Positions 46,901 through 54,750 of a stretch of 64,000 nt of DNA are shown piece after piece. The translations under genes and the position numbers were made by a program. Below the pieces are notes generated by a model. The model had not been told where the DNA came from, did no database searches, and saw nothing but the letters and a program-made list of their open reading frames with translations. The first letter of the stretch is position 1. Each line of letters starts with the position of its first letter. The DNA lies in NCBI RefSeq assembly GCF_035989285.1, contig NZ_CP108513.1, forward strand, positions 7,750,001 through 7,814,000, read 5' to 3'. The stretch is from Streptomyces sp. NBC_01235 (GTDB taxonomy: Bacteria; Actinomycetota; Actinomycetes; Streptomycetales; Streptomycetaceae).

Positions 46901-47798
46901 GCGCGGCCTCGGCGTACTGCCGGTCGTTCTCCTTGAGGTCGCCGTAGACGGTGTTGCCCACGGGCAGCGCGGCCGCGAGCACGGCGCGCTGGACGGAGGC
47001 GTACTCCTTGGCGGAGGAGAAGGCGGCCAGCGCACGCGTGCGCTGGATCATCTCCGGGTTGTTCGTGGCCTGCGCCATGTCCTGCGAGAGGTCGAGCAGG
47101 CCGGTGATGAGGCGGTGGTAGGCCTCGACCGTCTGGGTGGAGTTGCCCTTGTCCGCGTAGGCCGTGCTGCGGACCTTGGCGAGGTTGCCCAGGTCGCCGA
47201 GGAGACCCACGAGGCTGTCGCGGACACCCTGGAGGTTGCCGTCCGAGGTGGCGCTGTCGATCTCCTCCGAGGCGTCCTGGAAGGCGATGAGGGCCTTGTC
47301 GGTCTTGTCCCGGTAGCCCTTGACGCCGAAGTCGGTCGGCTTGGCGCCGTGCGCCAGCGGGCCCGCGGAGCGGTCGCGCTCGTTCTGGAGCTGCACGGCC
47401 AGTTCGGTGGCCTGCTTGGTCATGTCCGTCAGCAGCTTCATGTTGTCGAGCTGCTGGATGTCGTCCATCGACTGGTTGATGCGAATCGCGCCCAGCGTGG
47501 TGGCCGCGACCACGGGCAGCGTCAGCAGGGCCACCAGACGCGTGGAGATGCGCCAGTTGCGCAGCGCCACCCGCGGACCGGGGCCGGGGGTGCCGGTCGG
47601 CGGCTTGACCGTCGGGGTCGGGGAACTCGGCGACGCGGACACGCCGGGGCGCCCAGGGCGCTCACCGCCGTCGCCGGACGGGGCCGGGCCCGGGTTCTGG
47701 GCGTGCTGGGGCGAGGAGCCGACTGCCATCGGGCCAGTCCCGCCGTGCGGCTCCGGCTCGGCCGAAGCGCTGCCATCCCTCTTGAAACGTCCCTGCAC
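43995..47798 (-). CDS. cvnA1: Conservon sensor-kinase-like protein CvnA (first conservon)
   Basis: A 1267-residue protein with a Pro/Gly-rich N-terminal arm of about 80 residues, membrane helix 1 (about 87-106), an external NIT-like sensor region, membrane helix 2 (AIISGALILLVLGVSLVGAF), HAMP, LDHLATRMRRNGENLLVLAG and an HATPase domain (LLAELLENATSFSS, DTGIGL, GLFVVGRLSQRHG). A tail of about 500 residues is rich in Gly, Pro and Gln with repeated TGQF units. The GTG at 47798 has AGAGGTTG upstream; the frame is open 117 codons further back, without supporting features. Confidence 0.9.
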   Translation of the reverse strand: MQGRFKRDGSASAEPEPHGGTGPMAVGSSPQHAQNPGPAPSGDGGERPGRPGVSASPSSPTPTVKPPTGTPGPGPRVALRNWRISTRLVALLTLPVVAATTLGAIRINQSMDDIQQLDNMKLLTDMTKQATELAVQLQNERDRSAGPLAHGAKPTDFGVKGYRDKTDKALIAFQDASEEIDSATSDGNLQGVRDSLVGLLGDLGNLAKVRSTAYADKGNSTQTVEAYHRLITGLLDLSQDMAQATNNPEMIQRTRALAAFSSAKEYASVQRAVLAAALPVGNTVYGDLKENDRQYAEAALQNQDSELGSFRSIYGDDGAEELLKPIEQGNPVIEEADTYATRALSSSTGLQSLDKRSYQDWIDDSTTKITQMNNIEHTLLEDMEQKARELRAESEREAIISGALILLVLGVSLVGAFVVARSMIRSLRRLQETATKVAQDRLPELVKQLSESDPQDVDTSVESVGVHSRDEIGQVAAAFDDVHREAVRLAAEQALLRGNVNAMFTNLSRRSQGLIQRQLSLISELESREADPDQLSSLFKLDHLATRMRRNGENLLVLAGEEPGRRWTRPVPLVDVLRAAASEVEQYERIELSSVPTTEVAGRVVNDLVHLLAELLENATSFSSPQTKVKVTGHALPDGRVLIEIHDTGIGLSPEDLAAINERLASPPTVDVSVSRRMGLFVVGRLSQRHGIRIQLRPSDSGGTTALVMLPVDVAQGGNKPQPKPGQGGGAGGPAAAQAAAGVAAARRQNGSQGGALGAGAPAGGGALGAGPGGGGRLAAGQGPRAALPGRDGGGRPGGQPPRGPQQPPASPQQGRPAPAGAGAGFGGQAPGAPQGLQAAGTGTQGPDMFGGGRPPQQRGSKAEQGGRGRQPQLPPRGGPRAELPGGNPQPRVPSWGDENAQPPVPRTPLDAPRGHEEPDVAQTSRMPRIDDRQGPGATTEIPAIPRLDERQGPAGPADFGRPVANGLQSTGQFPAVGNGQTGFDGRQDTGQFQRPGTSGRQDTGQFERPGTDGQGQQDNNGYTRSDVFGTRSGQNAPAGPNQFAPQAYDNGSTGQFPAPGYDGSSTGQHSLPGRQDPSSTGQFPTTQPGGYGTPPQPTVPQRPAGRPEPEALPPAGPGDGRTPLYDTLETNWFHGQQAGGGPAPAPDRASQQHQQPQAPAAPQRPAAASASWRTSPNDELVRQAERVRQPAAGGVTTSGLPRRVPRANLVPGTAQQQQHQTGPQVSRAPDDVRGRLTNLRRGIAQGRQVGNGQTGSFPNPTHQQER

Positions 47799-48403
47799 TA
47801 GCGTCGCAACCTCTGGACCAGGCGCCCCTCCGCGTGAACGGAAGGACGGTGTCGGCGTGTTGAAGGGCGCCCTGAATACGCCCTCCGGATGGTCGTTGAG
47901 TGACCGGCGCTGGCTCCCCCTGTTCTCGCCGCCACCGGGCGCGCTGGGCGCCCCCTGTGCGCCGGCTCGATCCCGCGGCGGTTCGAGGAATTCCAGCACA
48001 GTGCAGGATCTCCAACAAGGCCCGTTGGCCAGGCTGTGACATCCGTGACACCCCGTAAGGGGCAAGTTACGGGATGTGGAAGGTGATCCCACGCAAGGCG
48101 GACATAAGCGGGCGAAGCGAGAGGGTGCAGGGGGTGTCCCAGTCGCCATGATCAGGAGCGGAATGCGCGCTTCAGGGGTGCAATGTCCGTTTCGTAGTAG
48201 TCACTTCAAGGTCTCAATTGACCGTTTTGCCCGTGGATTCGTGAGGAAACTCACACGCTGATCATGCGACCTTCACGTGTTCACCGGGAATCGCGTGTTT
48301 AGCCTGACGCTTTACAGGGATGGCAAATCCGACAAGCCGCGCCTGCGAGGGGCCCCTTTGAGGGCTTCCCCGGCGCCCCGACATGACAGGGTCACGTACA
48401 ACA
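47799..48403. other. Intergenic region upstream of the first conservon
   Basis: About 600 bases without a convincing gene. It should hold the cvnA1 promoter (minus) and that of the small ORF (plus). A 7-bp hairpin CCCGTAA/TTACGGG is at 48052-48073. The AT-rich part at 48170-48330 is the best promoter area. No riboswitch was recognised. Confidence 0.45.
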
Positions 48404-48592
48404 GTGAAGACGACGACGATGTTCCACAAGATCGCCAACCCGCGGCGCACGACGCTGGCGCACCTCGAGGACGCCGACGAACTGGAGCTCCCGGAGCAGC
48501 GGGAGCACTCCGTCGACCTGCCTGCCCAGACTGCCAACCCCAAGCGCACCATCCTCATGGAGGCCCCGGTCGCGGCCTCCGTCGCGGAGTAG
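48404..48592 (+). CDS. Small conserved-looking protein (about 62 residues)
   Basis: The frame reads TMFHKIANPRRTTLAHLEDA, then DELELPEQREHSVDLP, NPKRTILMEAPVAA. A repeated NPRRT/NPKRT motif flanks an acidic middle. Codon use is normal for this genome. The GTG at 48404 or the ATG at 48419 are both plausible starts. It is divergent from the conservon. No known domain. Confidence 0.65.
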   Translation: MKTTTMFHKIANPRRTTLAHLEDADELELPEQREHSVDLPAQTANPKRTILMEAPVAASVAE

Positions 48593-48674
48593 ATCTTCAC
48601 GGATCTTCGTGGATCTTCACGCGGAGATACGGGCGTCGGCCGCCGAATGCTCAAGGCGGCGGCCCACGGATCGC

Positions 48675-48702
48675 AAGGGCGTCCCCGGCCGGGGACGCCC
48701 TT
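48675..48702 (+). terminator. Terminator after the small protein gene
   Basis: A 28-base perfect palindrome (AAGGGCGTCCCCGG and its complement). It lies 82 bases after the small ORF and 57 before the next gene. Confidence 0.65.
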
Positions 48703-48759
48703 CCGCGTTAGCCTGGGGCGTCACACTCCAGCCAGCTCAGTCAAGGGGCCAACCAACCC

Positions 48760-49545
48760 GTGCGCATCGCCAGGTTCTCCATCGACGGGAACGTCGCCTT
48801 CGGCGCGGTCGAGGGCGACAAGCCGGACGAGCTCGTCCTCGACATCATCAAGGGCATCCCGTTCGCGGACTTCGAGCTCTCCGGCACCAAGGTGCCGCTG
48901 AGCAAGGTCCGACTGCTCCCGCCCGTGCTTCCCAACAAGGTCGTGGCCTTCGGCCGCAACTACGCCGAGCACGCGCGCGAGCTGGGCAACGAGGTGCCCG
49001 ACGCCCCGTTCGCCTTCTTCAAGCCGTCCACCTCGGTGATCGGCCCCGGCGACGACATCCAGTACCCGTCCTTCTCCGAGGACGTCCACCACGAGGCCGA
49101 GCTCGCCGTGGTCATCGGCCGGCTGTGCCGCGAGGTCCCGCGCGAGCGCGTCAAGGACGTGATCCTGGGCTACACCTGCGCGAACGACATCACCGCCCGC
49201 GACGTCCAGAAGCGCGAGAAGCAGTGGGCCCGGGCGAAGGGCTTCGACACCTCCTGCCCGCTCGGCCCCTGGGTGGAGACCGGGCTGGACCTCGAGACCG
49301 CGAGCGACCTCACCGTCCAGCTCACGGTCAACGGACAGCAGCGGCAGCTCGGCCGCACCAGCGAGATGATCCACTCGATCGAGGATCTGATCGTCAACAT
49401 CACCGAGGCCATGACGCTGCTCCCCGGCGACGTGATCCTCACGGGCACCCCGGCAGGGGTCGGCCCCCTGGCTGTCGGCGACGAGGTCGCCGTCACCATC
49501 GAAGGCATCGGCACTCTCACCAACAAGGTTGTCAAGCGTGGCTAG
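48760..49545 (+). CDS. Fumarylacetoacetate hydrolase family protein
   Basis: A 261-residue metal-dependent hydrolase/decarboxylase/isomerase-type protein. [17 protein letters not shown] starts the FAH core. The metal ligands are the Glu pair in [11 protein letters not shown] and the Asp in [13 protein letters not shown]. The C-terminal [21 protein letters not shown] is diagnostic. Exact substrate unknown (a 2-hydroxyhepta-2,4-diene-1,7-dioate isomerase or acylpyruvase label is common). GTG start. The stop overlaps the gltX start, so the two are coupled. Confidence 0.9.
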   Translation: MRIARFSIDGNVAFGAVEGDKPDELVLDIIKGIPFADFELSGTKVPLSKVRLLPPVLPNKVVAFGRNYAEHARELGNEVPDAPFAFFKPSTSVIGPGDDIQYPSFSEDVHHEAELAVVIGRLCREVPRERVKDVILGYTCANDITARDVQKREKQWARAKGFDTSCPLGPWVETGLDLETASDLTVQLTVNGQQRQLGRTSEMIHSIEDLIVNITEAMTLLPGDVILTGTPAGVGPLAVGDEVAVTIEGIGTLTNKVVKRG

Positions 49546-51022
49546 CGCACCCGGCTCCTCCGTACGCGTCCGTTTCTGTCCCTCGCCCACCGGTAACCCC
49601 CACGTGGGCCTGGTCCGCACCGCCCTGTTCAACTGGGCGTTCGCCAAGCACCACCAGGGCACCCTGGTCTTCCGCATCGAGGACACCGACGCGGCCCGCG
49701 ACTCCGAGGAGTCCTACAACCAGCTCCTGGACTCGCTGCGCTGGCTCGGCTTCGACTGGGACGAGGGCCCCGAGATCGGCGGCCCGCACGCGCCGTACCG
49801 CCAGTCCCAGCGCATGGACCTCTACAAGGACGTCGCCGAGAGGCTCCTCGACGCCGGCCACGCCTACCGCTGCTACTGCTCCCAGGAGGAGCTGGACACC
49901 CGCCGCGACGCCGCCCGCGCCGCCGGCAGGCCCTCCGGCTACGACGGCCATTGCCGCGACCTCACCGAGGCGCAGGTGGCGGAGTACCAGGCCCAGGGCC
50001 GCACCCCGATCGTCCGCTTCCGCATGCCCGACGAGACGATCACCTTCACGGACCTGGTCCGCGGCGAGCTGACGTTCACCCCGGAGAACGTCCCGGACTT
50101 CGGGCTCGTCCGCGCGAACGGCGCCCCGCTGTACACGTTGGTCAACCCGGTCGACGACGCGCTGATGGAGATCACGCACGTTCTGCGCGGCGAGGACCTG
50201 CTCTCCTCCACCCCCCGCCAGATCGCCCTCTACAAGGCGCTGACCGAGCTGGGCATCGCCCAGCGGACCCCGCATTTCGGCCACCTGCCGTACGTGATGG
50301 GCGAGGGCAACAAGAAGCTCTCGAAGCGGGACCCGGAGTCCTCGCTCAACCTCTACCGGGAGCGCGGCTTCCTCCCCGAGGGACTGCTCAACTACCTGTC
50401 CCTGCTGGGCTGGTCGCTCTCGGCCGACCAGGACATCTTCACGATGGACGAGATGGTCGCGGCCTTCGACATCGCGGACGTCAACCCCAACCCGGCGCGC
50501 TTCGACCTGAAGAAGTGCGAGGCGATCAACGCCGACCACATCCGCCTGCTCGACGTGAAGGACTTCACGGAGCGCTGCGCCCCCTGGCTGAAGGCCCCCT
50601 TCGCCCCCTGGTCCCCGGAGGGCTTCGACGAGGCCAAGTGGGAGGCGATCGCCCCGCACGCCCAGACCCGTCTCAAGGTGCTGTCGGAGATCACCGACAA
50701 CGTCGACTTCCTCTTCCTGCCGGAGCCCGTCTTCGACGAGGCGAGCTGGACGAAGGCGATGAAGGAGGGCAGTGACGCGCTGCTCACGACGGCCCGCGAA
50801 AAGCTGGAGTCGGCCGACTGGACCTCCGCCGAGTCCCTGAAGGAGGCCGTCCTGGCCGCCGGCGAGGCCCACGGCCTCAAGCTCGGCAAGGCCCAGGCAC
50901 CCGTCCGCGTCGCCGTCACCGGCCGCACGGTCGGCCTGCCCCTCTTCGAGTCCCTGGAGATCCTGGGCAAGGAGAAGACCCTGACCCGCATCGACGCCGC
51001 CCTGGCGAAGCTCGCGGCGTGA
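49538..51022 (+). CDS. gltX: Glutamyl-tRNA synthetase
   Basis: A 494-residue class I synthetase. The HIGH-type motif is [18 protein letters not shown], the KMSKS-type motif is [11 protein letters not shown], and the RIEDTD motif is present. GTG 49538 overlaps the preceding stop by eight bases and has AAGG upstream. In actinobacteria lacking a glutaminyl synthetase, GluRS also charges tRNA-Gln with Glu for later amidation; the five tRNA-Gln/Glu genes about 1.2 kb downstream make a fitting neighbourhood. A strong terminator follows. Confidence 0.97.
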   Translation: MASAPGSSVRVRFCPSPTGNPHVGLVRTALFNWAFAKHHQGTLVFRIEDTDAARDSEESYNQLLDSLRWLGFDWDEGPEIGGPHAPYRQSQRMDLYKDVAERLLDAGHAYRCYCSQEELDTRRDAARAAGRPSGYDGHCRDLTEAQVAEYQAQGRTPIVRFRMPDETITFTDLVRGELTFTPENVPDFGLVRANGAPLYTLVNPVDDALMEITHVLRGEDLLSSTPRQIALYKALTELGIAQRTPHFGHLPYVMGEGNKKLSKRDPESSLNLYRERGFLPEGLLNYLSLLGWSLSADQDIFTMDEMVAAFDIADVNPNPARFDLKKCEAINADHIRLLDVKDFTERCAPWLKAPFAPWSPEGFDEAKWEAIAPHAQTRLKVLSEITDNVDFLFLPEPVFDEASWTKAMKEGSDALLTTAREKLESADWTSAESLKEAVLAAGEAHGLKLGKAQAPVRVAVTGRTVGLPLFESLEILGKEKTLTRIDAALAKLAA

Positions 51023-51031
51023 CACCGAGGC

Positions 51032-51079
51032 ACGTGTGAGGGGCGGCACCCGGCGATCCGGGTGCCGCCCCTCACACGT
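51032..51079. terminator. Very long hairpin after gltX
   Basis: A perfect 22-bp stem (51032-51053 with 51058-51079) closed by CGAT, between convergent gltX and the RelE-like gene. Confidence 0.85.
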
Positions 51080-51084
51080 CCGCC

Positions 51085-51369
51085 TCAGACGGCGTCGTCC
51101 TCGTCGATCAGGTACGCGAACTCGTCGAAGATCTCCAGTACGACGATGACCATGACGGCCCCCGCGACCATGTACTCCAGCATCACGCCGGGGGCCACGT
51201 ACGCCTTCCGCAGGTGTTCGTCGGGGCCGAGTTGCGCGGTCGCGTTCTTGCGGAAGGGGTCACGCGCCAGTATCCGCACGGCCCTGTCCAGCTGGGCTCG
51301 ACGCTCGCCAGGCAGAGCGTCGAACGCCGTACGGGCCTCGACGGTGAACTGAACGCGGTACTCGGTCAT
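51085..51369 (-). CDS. RelE/ParE-fold toxin-like protein without antitoxin
   Basis: A 94-residue protein with the RelE/ParE pattern: YRVQFTVEARTAFDALPGER, RILARDPFRK, HLRKAYVAPGVMLEYMV, VMVIVVLEIFDEFAYL. The ATG at 51369 is near-leaderless. No antitoxin gene is next to it; a HAD gene is divergent 36 bases away and gltX is convergent. It may be a domesticated stand-alone member, so toxicity should not be assumed. Confidence 0.75.
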   Translation of the reverse strand: MTEYRVQFTVEARTAFDALPGERRAQLDRAVRILARDPFRKNATAQLGPDEHLRKAYVAPGVMLEYMVAGAVMVIVVLEIFDEFAYLIDEDDAV

Positions 51370-51405
51370 GTCCTCAGTGTGCCAGCCCGCGATACCGTCG
51401 GGGAC

Positions 51406-52137
51406 ATGAGCATTCGCGCCGTGGTCTGGGACGTGGACGACACCCTCTTCGACTACACGACCGCGGACCGCGAGGGCATGCGGTCGTATCTGACGGCCGA
51501 GGGGCTGATCGACCGGTTCGGGACCGCGGAGCAGGCGCTCATACGGTGGCGGGAGGTCACCGACCAGCAGTGGGCGCGCTTCTCGGCGGGCGGGATCACC
51601 TTCGAGGACCAGCGCCGGGACCGGGTACGGGTGTTCCTGGACCGAGAGATGACGGACGCGGAGGCCGACGACTTCTTCGTGCGGTACCGCACGCACTACG
51701 AGGCCGCCTGGGCGCTCTTCCCTGACGTCCTGCCCGTCCTGGAGGTCCTCGCCGCCAGTCACCGCCACGCGGTGCTCTCCAACTCGAGCATCCACGTCCA
51801 GGATCACAAGCTGCGCGTCCTCGGCGTCCACGACCGCTTCGAGGTCATCCTGTGCGCCGCGGAACTCGGCGTCTCCAAGCCGGAGGCCGGCGCCTTCCTC
51901 GCGGCCTGCGAGGCCCTGTCCCTGCCCGCGCACCAGGTGGCCTACGTCGGCGACCACCCGGAGATCGACGGACGGGGCGCCGCCGACGCCGGACTGCTCT
52001 CGGTGTGGATCGATCGCTACGGCGGCACGGCGACCGTGGAGGTGCCCGCCGGACGGCACCGGATCGCCACCCTCGCCGAACTCCCCGCGATCCTCGGCTC
52101 GGATACCCGTTTTGGAGCGCAGTCCACCTTCGGGTAA
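51406..52137 (+). CDS. HAD-superfamily hydrolase
   Basis: A 243-residue haloacid-dehalogenase-type phosphatase. Motif I is WDVDDTLFDYT, motif II is VLSNSS, motif III Lys is in GVSKPEAGAF and motif IV is VGDHPEIDGRGA. The helical cap lies between residues 15 and 100. Substrate unknown; small phosphomonoesters are usual. The ATG is divergent from the RelE-like gene. The promoter of the tRNA cluster overlaps the 3' end. Confidence 0.92.
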   Translation: MSIRAVVWDVDDTLFDYTTADREGMRSYLTAEGLIDRFGTAEQALIRWREVTDQQWARFSAGGITFEDQRRDRVRVFLDREMTDAEADDFFVRYRTHYEAAWALFPDVLPVLEVLAASHRHAVLSNSSIHVQDHKLRVLGVHDRFEVILCAAELGVSKPEAGAFLAACEALSLPAHQVAYVGDHPEIDGRGAADAGLLSVWIDRYGGTATVEVPAGRHRIATLAELPAILGSDTRFGAQSTFG

Positions 52138-52140
52138 TGT
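52112..52140 (+). promoter_or_regulatory. Promoter of the tRNA cluster
   Basis: TTGGAG (52112-52117) and TAATGT (52135-52140) are spaced by 17 bases, a good vegetative-type match, about 90 bases before the first tRNA. It overlaps the HAD stop codon. Confidence 0.5.
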
Positions 52141-52228
52141 TCTTCCTGCGCCGCCGGGGAGCGGGCCGAAAGGCCGGAACCGGAGGAGCGAAGCTAGAAC
52201 AAGATCCCCCACGGGGCTTGCGTTCCAG

Positions 52229-52300
52229 TGGCCTATGGTGTAATTGGCAGCACGACTGATTCTGGTTCAGTTAGTCTAGGTTCGAGTCCTGGTAGGCCAG
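52229..52300 (+). tRNA. tRNA-Gln (anticodon CTG)
   Basis: Acceptor TGGCCTA pairs with TAGGCCA, with discriminator G. The anticodon stem ACTGA/TCAGT holds the loop TTCTGGT with CTG at 52262-52264. The T arm reads GGTTCGAGTCC. CCA is not encoded. 72 nt. Confidence 0.95.
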
Positions 52301-52321
52301 CTCGCAGAGCTCATCTGCAAA

Positions 52322-52394
52322 GCCCCCGTTGTGTAGCGGCCTAGCACGCTGCCCTCTCAAGGCAGTAGCGCCGGTTCGAATCCGGTCGGGGGTA
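52322..52394 (+). tRNA. tRNA-Glu (anticodon CTC), copy 1
   Basis: Acceptor GCCCCCG pairs with CGGGGGT (one G-U) and discriminator A. Anticodon stem CTGCC/GGCAG, loop CTCTCAA with CTC at 52356-52358. T loop GTTCGAATC. 73 nt, CCA not encoded. Confidence 0.95.
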
Positions 52395-52456
52395 CAGATC
52401 CTTCCCAGGAAGACAGTCCGGGTCGCACCCGCTGTCTCTCATGCAGGATCGCTAGG

Positions 52457-52529
52457 GCCCCCGTTGTGTAGCGGCCTAGCACGCCGCCCTCTCAAGGCGG
52501 TAGCGCCGGTTCGAATCCGGTCGGGGGTA
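52457..52529 (+). tRNA. tRNA-Glu (anticodon CTC), copy 2
   Basis: The same as copy 1 except the anticodon stem, which is CCGCC/GGCGG. CTC anticodon in loop CTCTCAA. 73 nt. Confidence 0.95.
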
Positions 52530-52549
52530 CGATTTACCTTGAATCACCT

Positions 52550-52621
52550 TGGTCTATGGTGTAATTGGCAACACTACGGTTTCTGGTACCGTCATTCTAG
52601 GTTCGAGTCCTGGTAGACCAG
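52550..52621 (+). tRNA. tRNA-Gln (anticodon CTG), second gene
   Basis: Acceptor TGGTCTA/TAGACCA and discriminator G. The anticodon stem ACGGT/ACCGT differs from the first Gln gene, but the loop TTCTGGT with CTG (52583-52585) is the same. 72 nt. Confidence 0.95.
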
Positions 52622-52649
52622 CTCTGATCTGCGGAAACGCAAGATCTAG

Positions 52650-52722
52650 GCCCCCGTTGTGTAGCGGCCTAGCACGCCGCCCTCTCAAGGCGGTAGCGCC
52701 GGTTCGAATCCGGTCGGGGGTA
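52650..52722 (+). tRNA. tRNA-Glu (anticodon CTC), copy 3
   Basis: Identical by eye to copy 2 over its 73 bases, with CTC anticodon. Last tRNA of the cluster, followed ten bases later by a terminator. Confidence 0.95.
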
Positions 52723-52731
52723 CGTACAGTG

Positions 52732-52762
52732 AAGGCCCTCCACTTCGGTGGAGGGCCTTTTT
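52732..52762 (+). terminator. tRNA cluster terminator
   Basis: A 12-bp stem AAGGCCCTCCAC with its complement, TTCG tetraloop, and a five-T run at the end. Confidence 0.9.
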
Positions 52763-52772
52763 CGTGCCCTGC

Positions 52773-53417
52773 TCACTCGAAGCCGTACCGCCGCGCCGAC
52801 TCCTCCTCCTGCGCCAGCCGGTGCAGCGCCTGGAGCATCGGCTCGACGAGGATCGCGCCCAGCACCGCCGCCTCGATCCGCTCCGCCTCCGACTCCTGCG
52901 TCTCCACGAAGTCCAGGTCGAGCTCGGCCGCCCGGTGCATCAACCGGGCGTAGGACACGAGCAGTTCGGCGTCCCATGCGTAGCCGAGCCGACGCAGCGC
53001 GGCCACCGCCACCACCAGCGAGCGGTAGGCCGGGGAGATGGTCGTCAGCAGGCGGGCGTTCGACCAGCCCAGGGTGCGCAGCAGTTCGTCCGCCTCCAGT
53101 CGGGCGGCGCGCACGTACTCGTCCTCCGCGTCCGGCTCGGGAACCTGTGGCAGCGCCCACAGGGCCGCGCCGAGACGGATCGTGCGGCCGAGGGAGTCGT
53201 CGTCGACGTGTCCGAGCACCTCGCGGACCGTGGCCACCGGCAGCCGGCCCACCTGGATCATCGCGCGCACCAGCCGCAGCCGGCGCAGATGCTCCTCGTC
53301 GTACTCGGCGGTCGTCAGGTTGATCTGGCGTCCGGGCGGCAGGAGTCCTTCGCGCAGGTAGTACTTGATCGTCGCGGTGGACACACCGCTGCGTTCGCTC
53401 AGCTCGGCCAGCCGCAT
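52773..53417 (-). CDS. MerR-family transcriptional regulator
   Basis: A 215-residue regulator with N-terminal winged helix (LAELSERSGVSTATIKYYLR, EGLLPPGRQIN, YDEEHLRRLRLVRAMI) and a helical C-terminal domain of about 140 residues rather than a metal-binding tail. ATG 53417 has AAGGAAGGG upstream; a GTG at 53453 is the longest alternative. Divergent from the DUF4188 gene with an inverted repeat between them, so it probably regulates that gene. Confidence 0.9.
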   Translation of the reverse strand: MRLAELSERSGVSTATIKYYLREGLLPPGRQINLTTAEYDEEHLRRLRLVRAMIQVGRLPVATVREVLGHVDDDSLGRTIRLGAALWALPQVPEPDAEDEYVRAARLEADELLRTLGWSNARLLTTISPAYRSLVVAVAALRRLGYAWDAELLVSYARLMHRAAELDLDFVETQESEAERIEAAVLGAILVEPMLQALHRLAQEEESARRYGFE

Positions 53418-53431
53418 GTCTTGCGCCCTTC

Positions 53432-53454
53432 CTTGGTCAGCGGCACTATCCAAG
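53432..53454. promoter_or_regulatory. Inverted repeat between merR and DUF4188 genes
   Basis: CTTGG (53432-53436) and CCAAG (53450-53454) with a 13-base spacer, directly before the DUF4188 ATG. MerR proteins bind dyads between promoter elements, so this is the likely site. Confidence 0.45.
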
Positions 53455-53455
53455 C

Positions 53456-53956
53456 ATGTCTGTCGCAGCCAGCCGTACCACCGCGGACGCCCGGGGAGAC
53501 GTGGTCGTCCTGCTGATCGGGATGCGTGTCAACCGCTTCTGGGCCGTGCACCAGTGGGTGCCGGTCATGCTGGCCATGTTGCGCATGCTGGCCGAGCTGA
53601 AGAAGGATCCGGGCCGCGGACTGCTCTCCCGGGTGCTGCTGACGGCCTCCCCGCGGACGTACTACGTCGTCCAGTACTGGGAGTCCAAGGAGAAGCTGTA
53701 CGCCTACGCGAGCGCGCCCGACGCGTTCCACCATCGCGCGTGGGCGAGGATCAACCGCCTGGAGAAGGGCGGGAAGGTACGTGGGCACGTGGGGATCTGG
53801 CACGAGGCGTATGTCGTGCCGGAGGGGTCGTACGAGGCGATCTACGGGGACATGCCGGCGTTCGGTCTCGCGGCCGCGCATGGGCAGGTGTCGTTGGGGG
53901 AGCGGGGGCGGTACGCGAAGGATCGGTTCGCCTACCGGCCGGAGCGGAAAGCCTGA
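53456..53956 (+). CDS. DUF4188 family protein
   Basis: A 166-residue protein with the DUF4188 pattern: VVVLLIGMRVNRFWAVHQWV, PRTYYVVQYWESKEKLYAYA, AWARINRLEKGGKVRGHVGI, WHEAYVVPEGSYEAIYGDMP. It has a dimeric alpha/beta barrel-like, monooxygenase-related look; activity is unknown. The ATG lies only 38 bases from the divergent merR start, without a clear ribosome site, so it may be leaderless. Confidence 0.85.
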   Translation: MSVAASRTTADARGDVVVLLIGMRVNRFWAVHQWVPVMLAMLRMLAELKKDPGRGLLSRVLLTASPRTYYVVQYWESKEKLYAYASAPDAFHHRAWARINRLEKGGKVRGHVGIWHEAYVVPEGSYEAIYGDMPAFGLAAAHGQVSLGERGRYAKDRFAYRPERKA

Positions 53957-54029
53957 GCGGGTCCGGTCAGAGCCTGCCGCGGCGTTGAGGCCGGCTCCGG
54001 TTCCGGGAGGGTGCTCGTGAAAGGGCGGC

Positions 54030-54746
54030 TCAGCCCGTCCTGCGCAGCGCCTCGGACAGGCGGGCCGCCGCGTCGATGACCGCCTGAGCGTGCATACGGC
54101 CCGGGTGGCGGGTCAGGCGCTCGATGGGGCCCGAGACGGAGACGGCGGCCACTACACGGTTGGAGGGGCCGCGGACCGGCGCCGAGACGGACGCGACGCC
54201 CGGCTCGCGCTCGCCGATGGACTGGGCCCAGCCCCGGCGCCGTACACCCGACAAGGCCGTCGCCGTGAAGCGGGCGCCCTGGAGGCCGCGGTGCAGGCGC
54301 TCGGGCTCCTCCCAGGCCATCAGGATCTGGGCCGAGGAGCCGGCCTTCATCGTGAGCGTGGAGCCGACCGGGACCGTGTCCCGAAGGCCGGACAGGCGTT
54401 CCGCCGCGGCCACGCAGATGCGCATGTCGCCCTGACGGCGGTAGAGCTGCGCGCTCTCGCCCGTGATGTCCCGAAGGTGCGTGAGCACCGGGCCGGCGGT
54501 GGCCAGGAGACGGTCCTCGCCGGCGGCCGCGGCCAGCTCGGCCAGGCGGGGGCCGAGGATGAAACGGCCCTGCATGTCGCGCGCCACCATACGGTGGTGT
54601 TCCAAAGCCACGGCCAGGCGGTGGGCCGTGGGTCGTGCGAGTCCGGTGGCAGCGACCAAGCCTGCGAGGGTGGCCGGACCGGACTCCAGGGCGCTCAGGA
54701 CAAGGGCTGCCTTGTCCAGAACGCCGACGCCGCTACTGTTGTCCAT
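54030..54746 (-). CDS. ndgR: IclR-family regulator NdgR
   Basis: A 238-residue IclR protein: N-terminal winged helix (GVLDKAALVLSALESGPATL, GLVAATGLARPTAHRLAVAL) and an effector-binding C-terminal domain. Length, sequence and divergent placement before leuC match NdgR of S. coelicolor, a regulator of leucine and methionine synthesis and of amino-acid-dependent development. The ATG at 54746 is 198 bases from leuC. The gap holds palindromes that it may bind. Confidence 0.92.
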   Translation of the reverse strand: MDNSSGVGVLDKAALVLSALESGPATLAGLVAATGLARPTAHRLAVALEHHRMVARDMQGRFILGPRLAELAAAAGEDRLLATAGPVLTHLRDITGESAQLYRRQGDMRICVAAAERLSGLRDTVPVGSTLTMKAGSSAQILMAWEEPERLHRGLQGARFTATALSGVRRRGWAQSIGEREPGVASVSAPVRGPSNRVVAAVSVSGPIERLTRHPGRMHAQAVIDAAARLSEALRRTG

Positions 54747-54750
54747 GCAA

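Noticed and set aside
47801..48149. N-terminal extension of CvnA1
   Set aside because: The extra 117 codons lack conserved features and a ribosome site; GTG 47798 has AGAGG upstream.
48240..48400. Riboswitch in the region before the small protein gene
   Set aside because: No conserved core of a known riboswitch class could be matched by eye.
52322..52722. Repeats resembling a CRISPR array
   Set aside because: The repeated 73-base units are tRNA-Glu genes with full cloverleaf structure, separated by tRNA-Gln.
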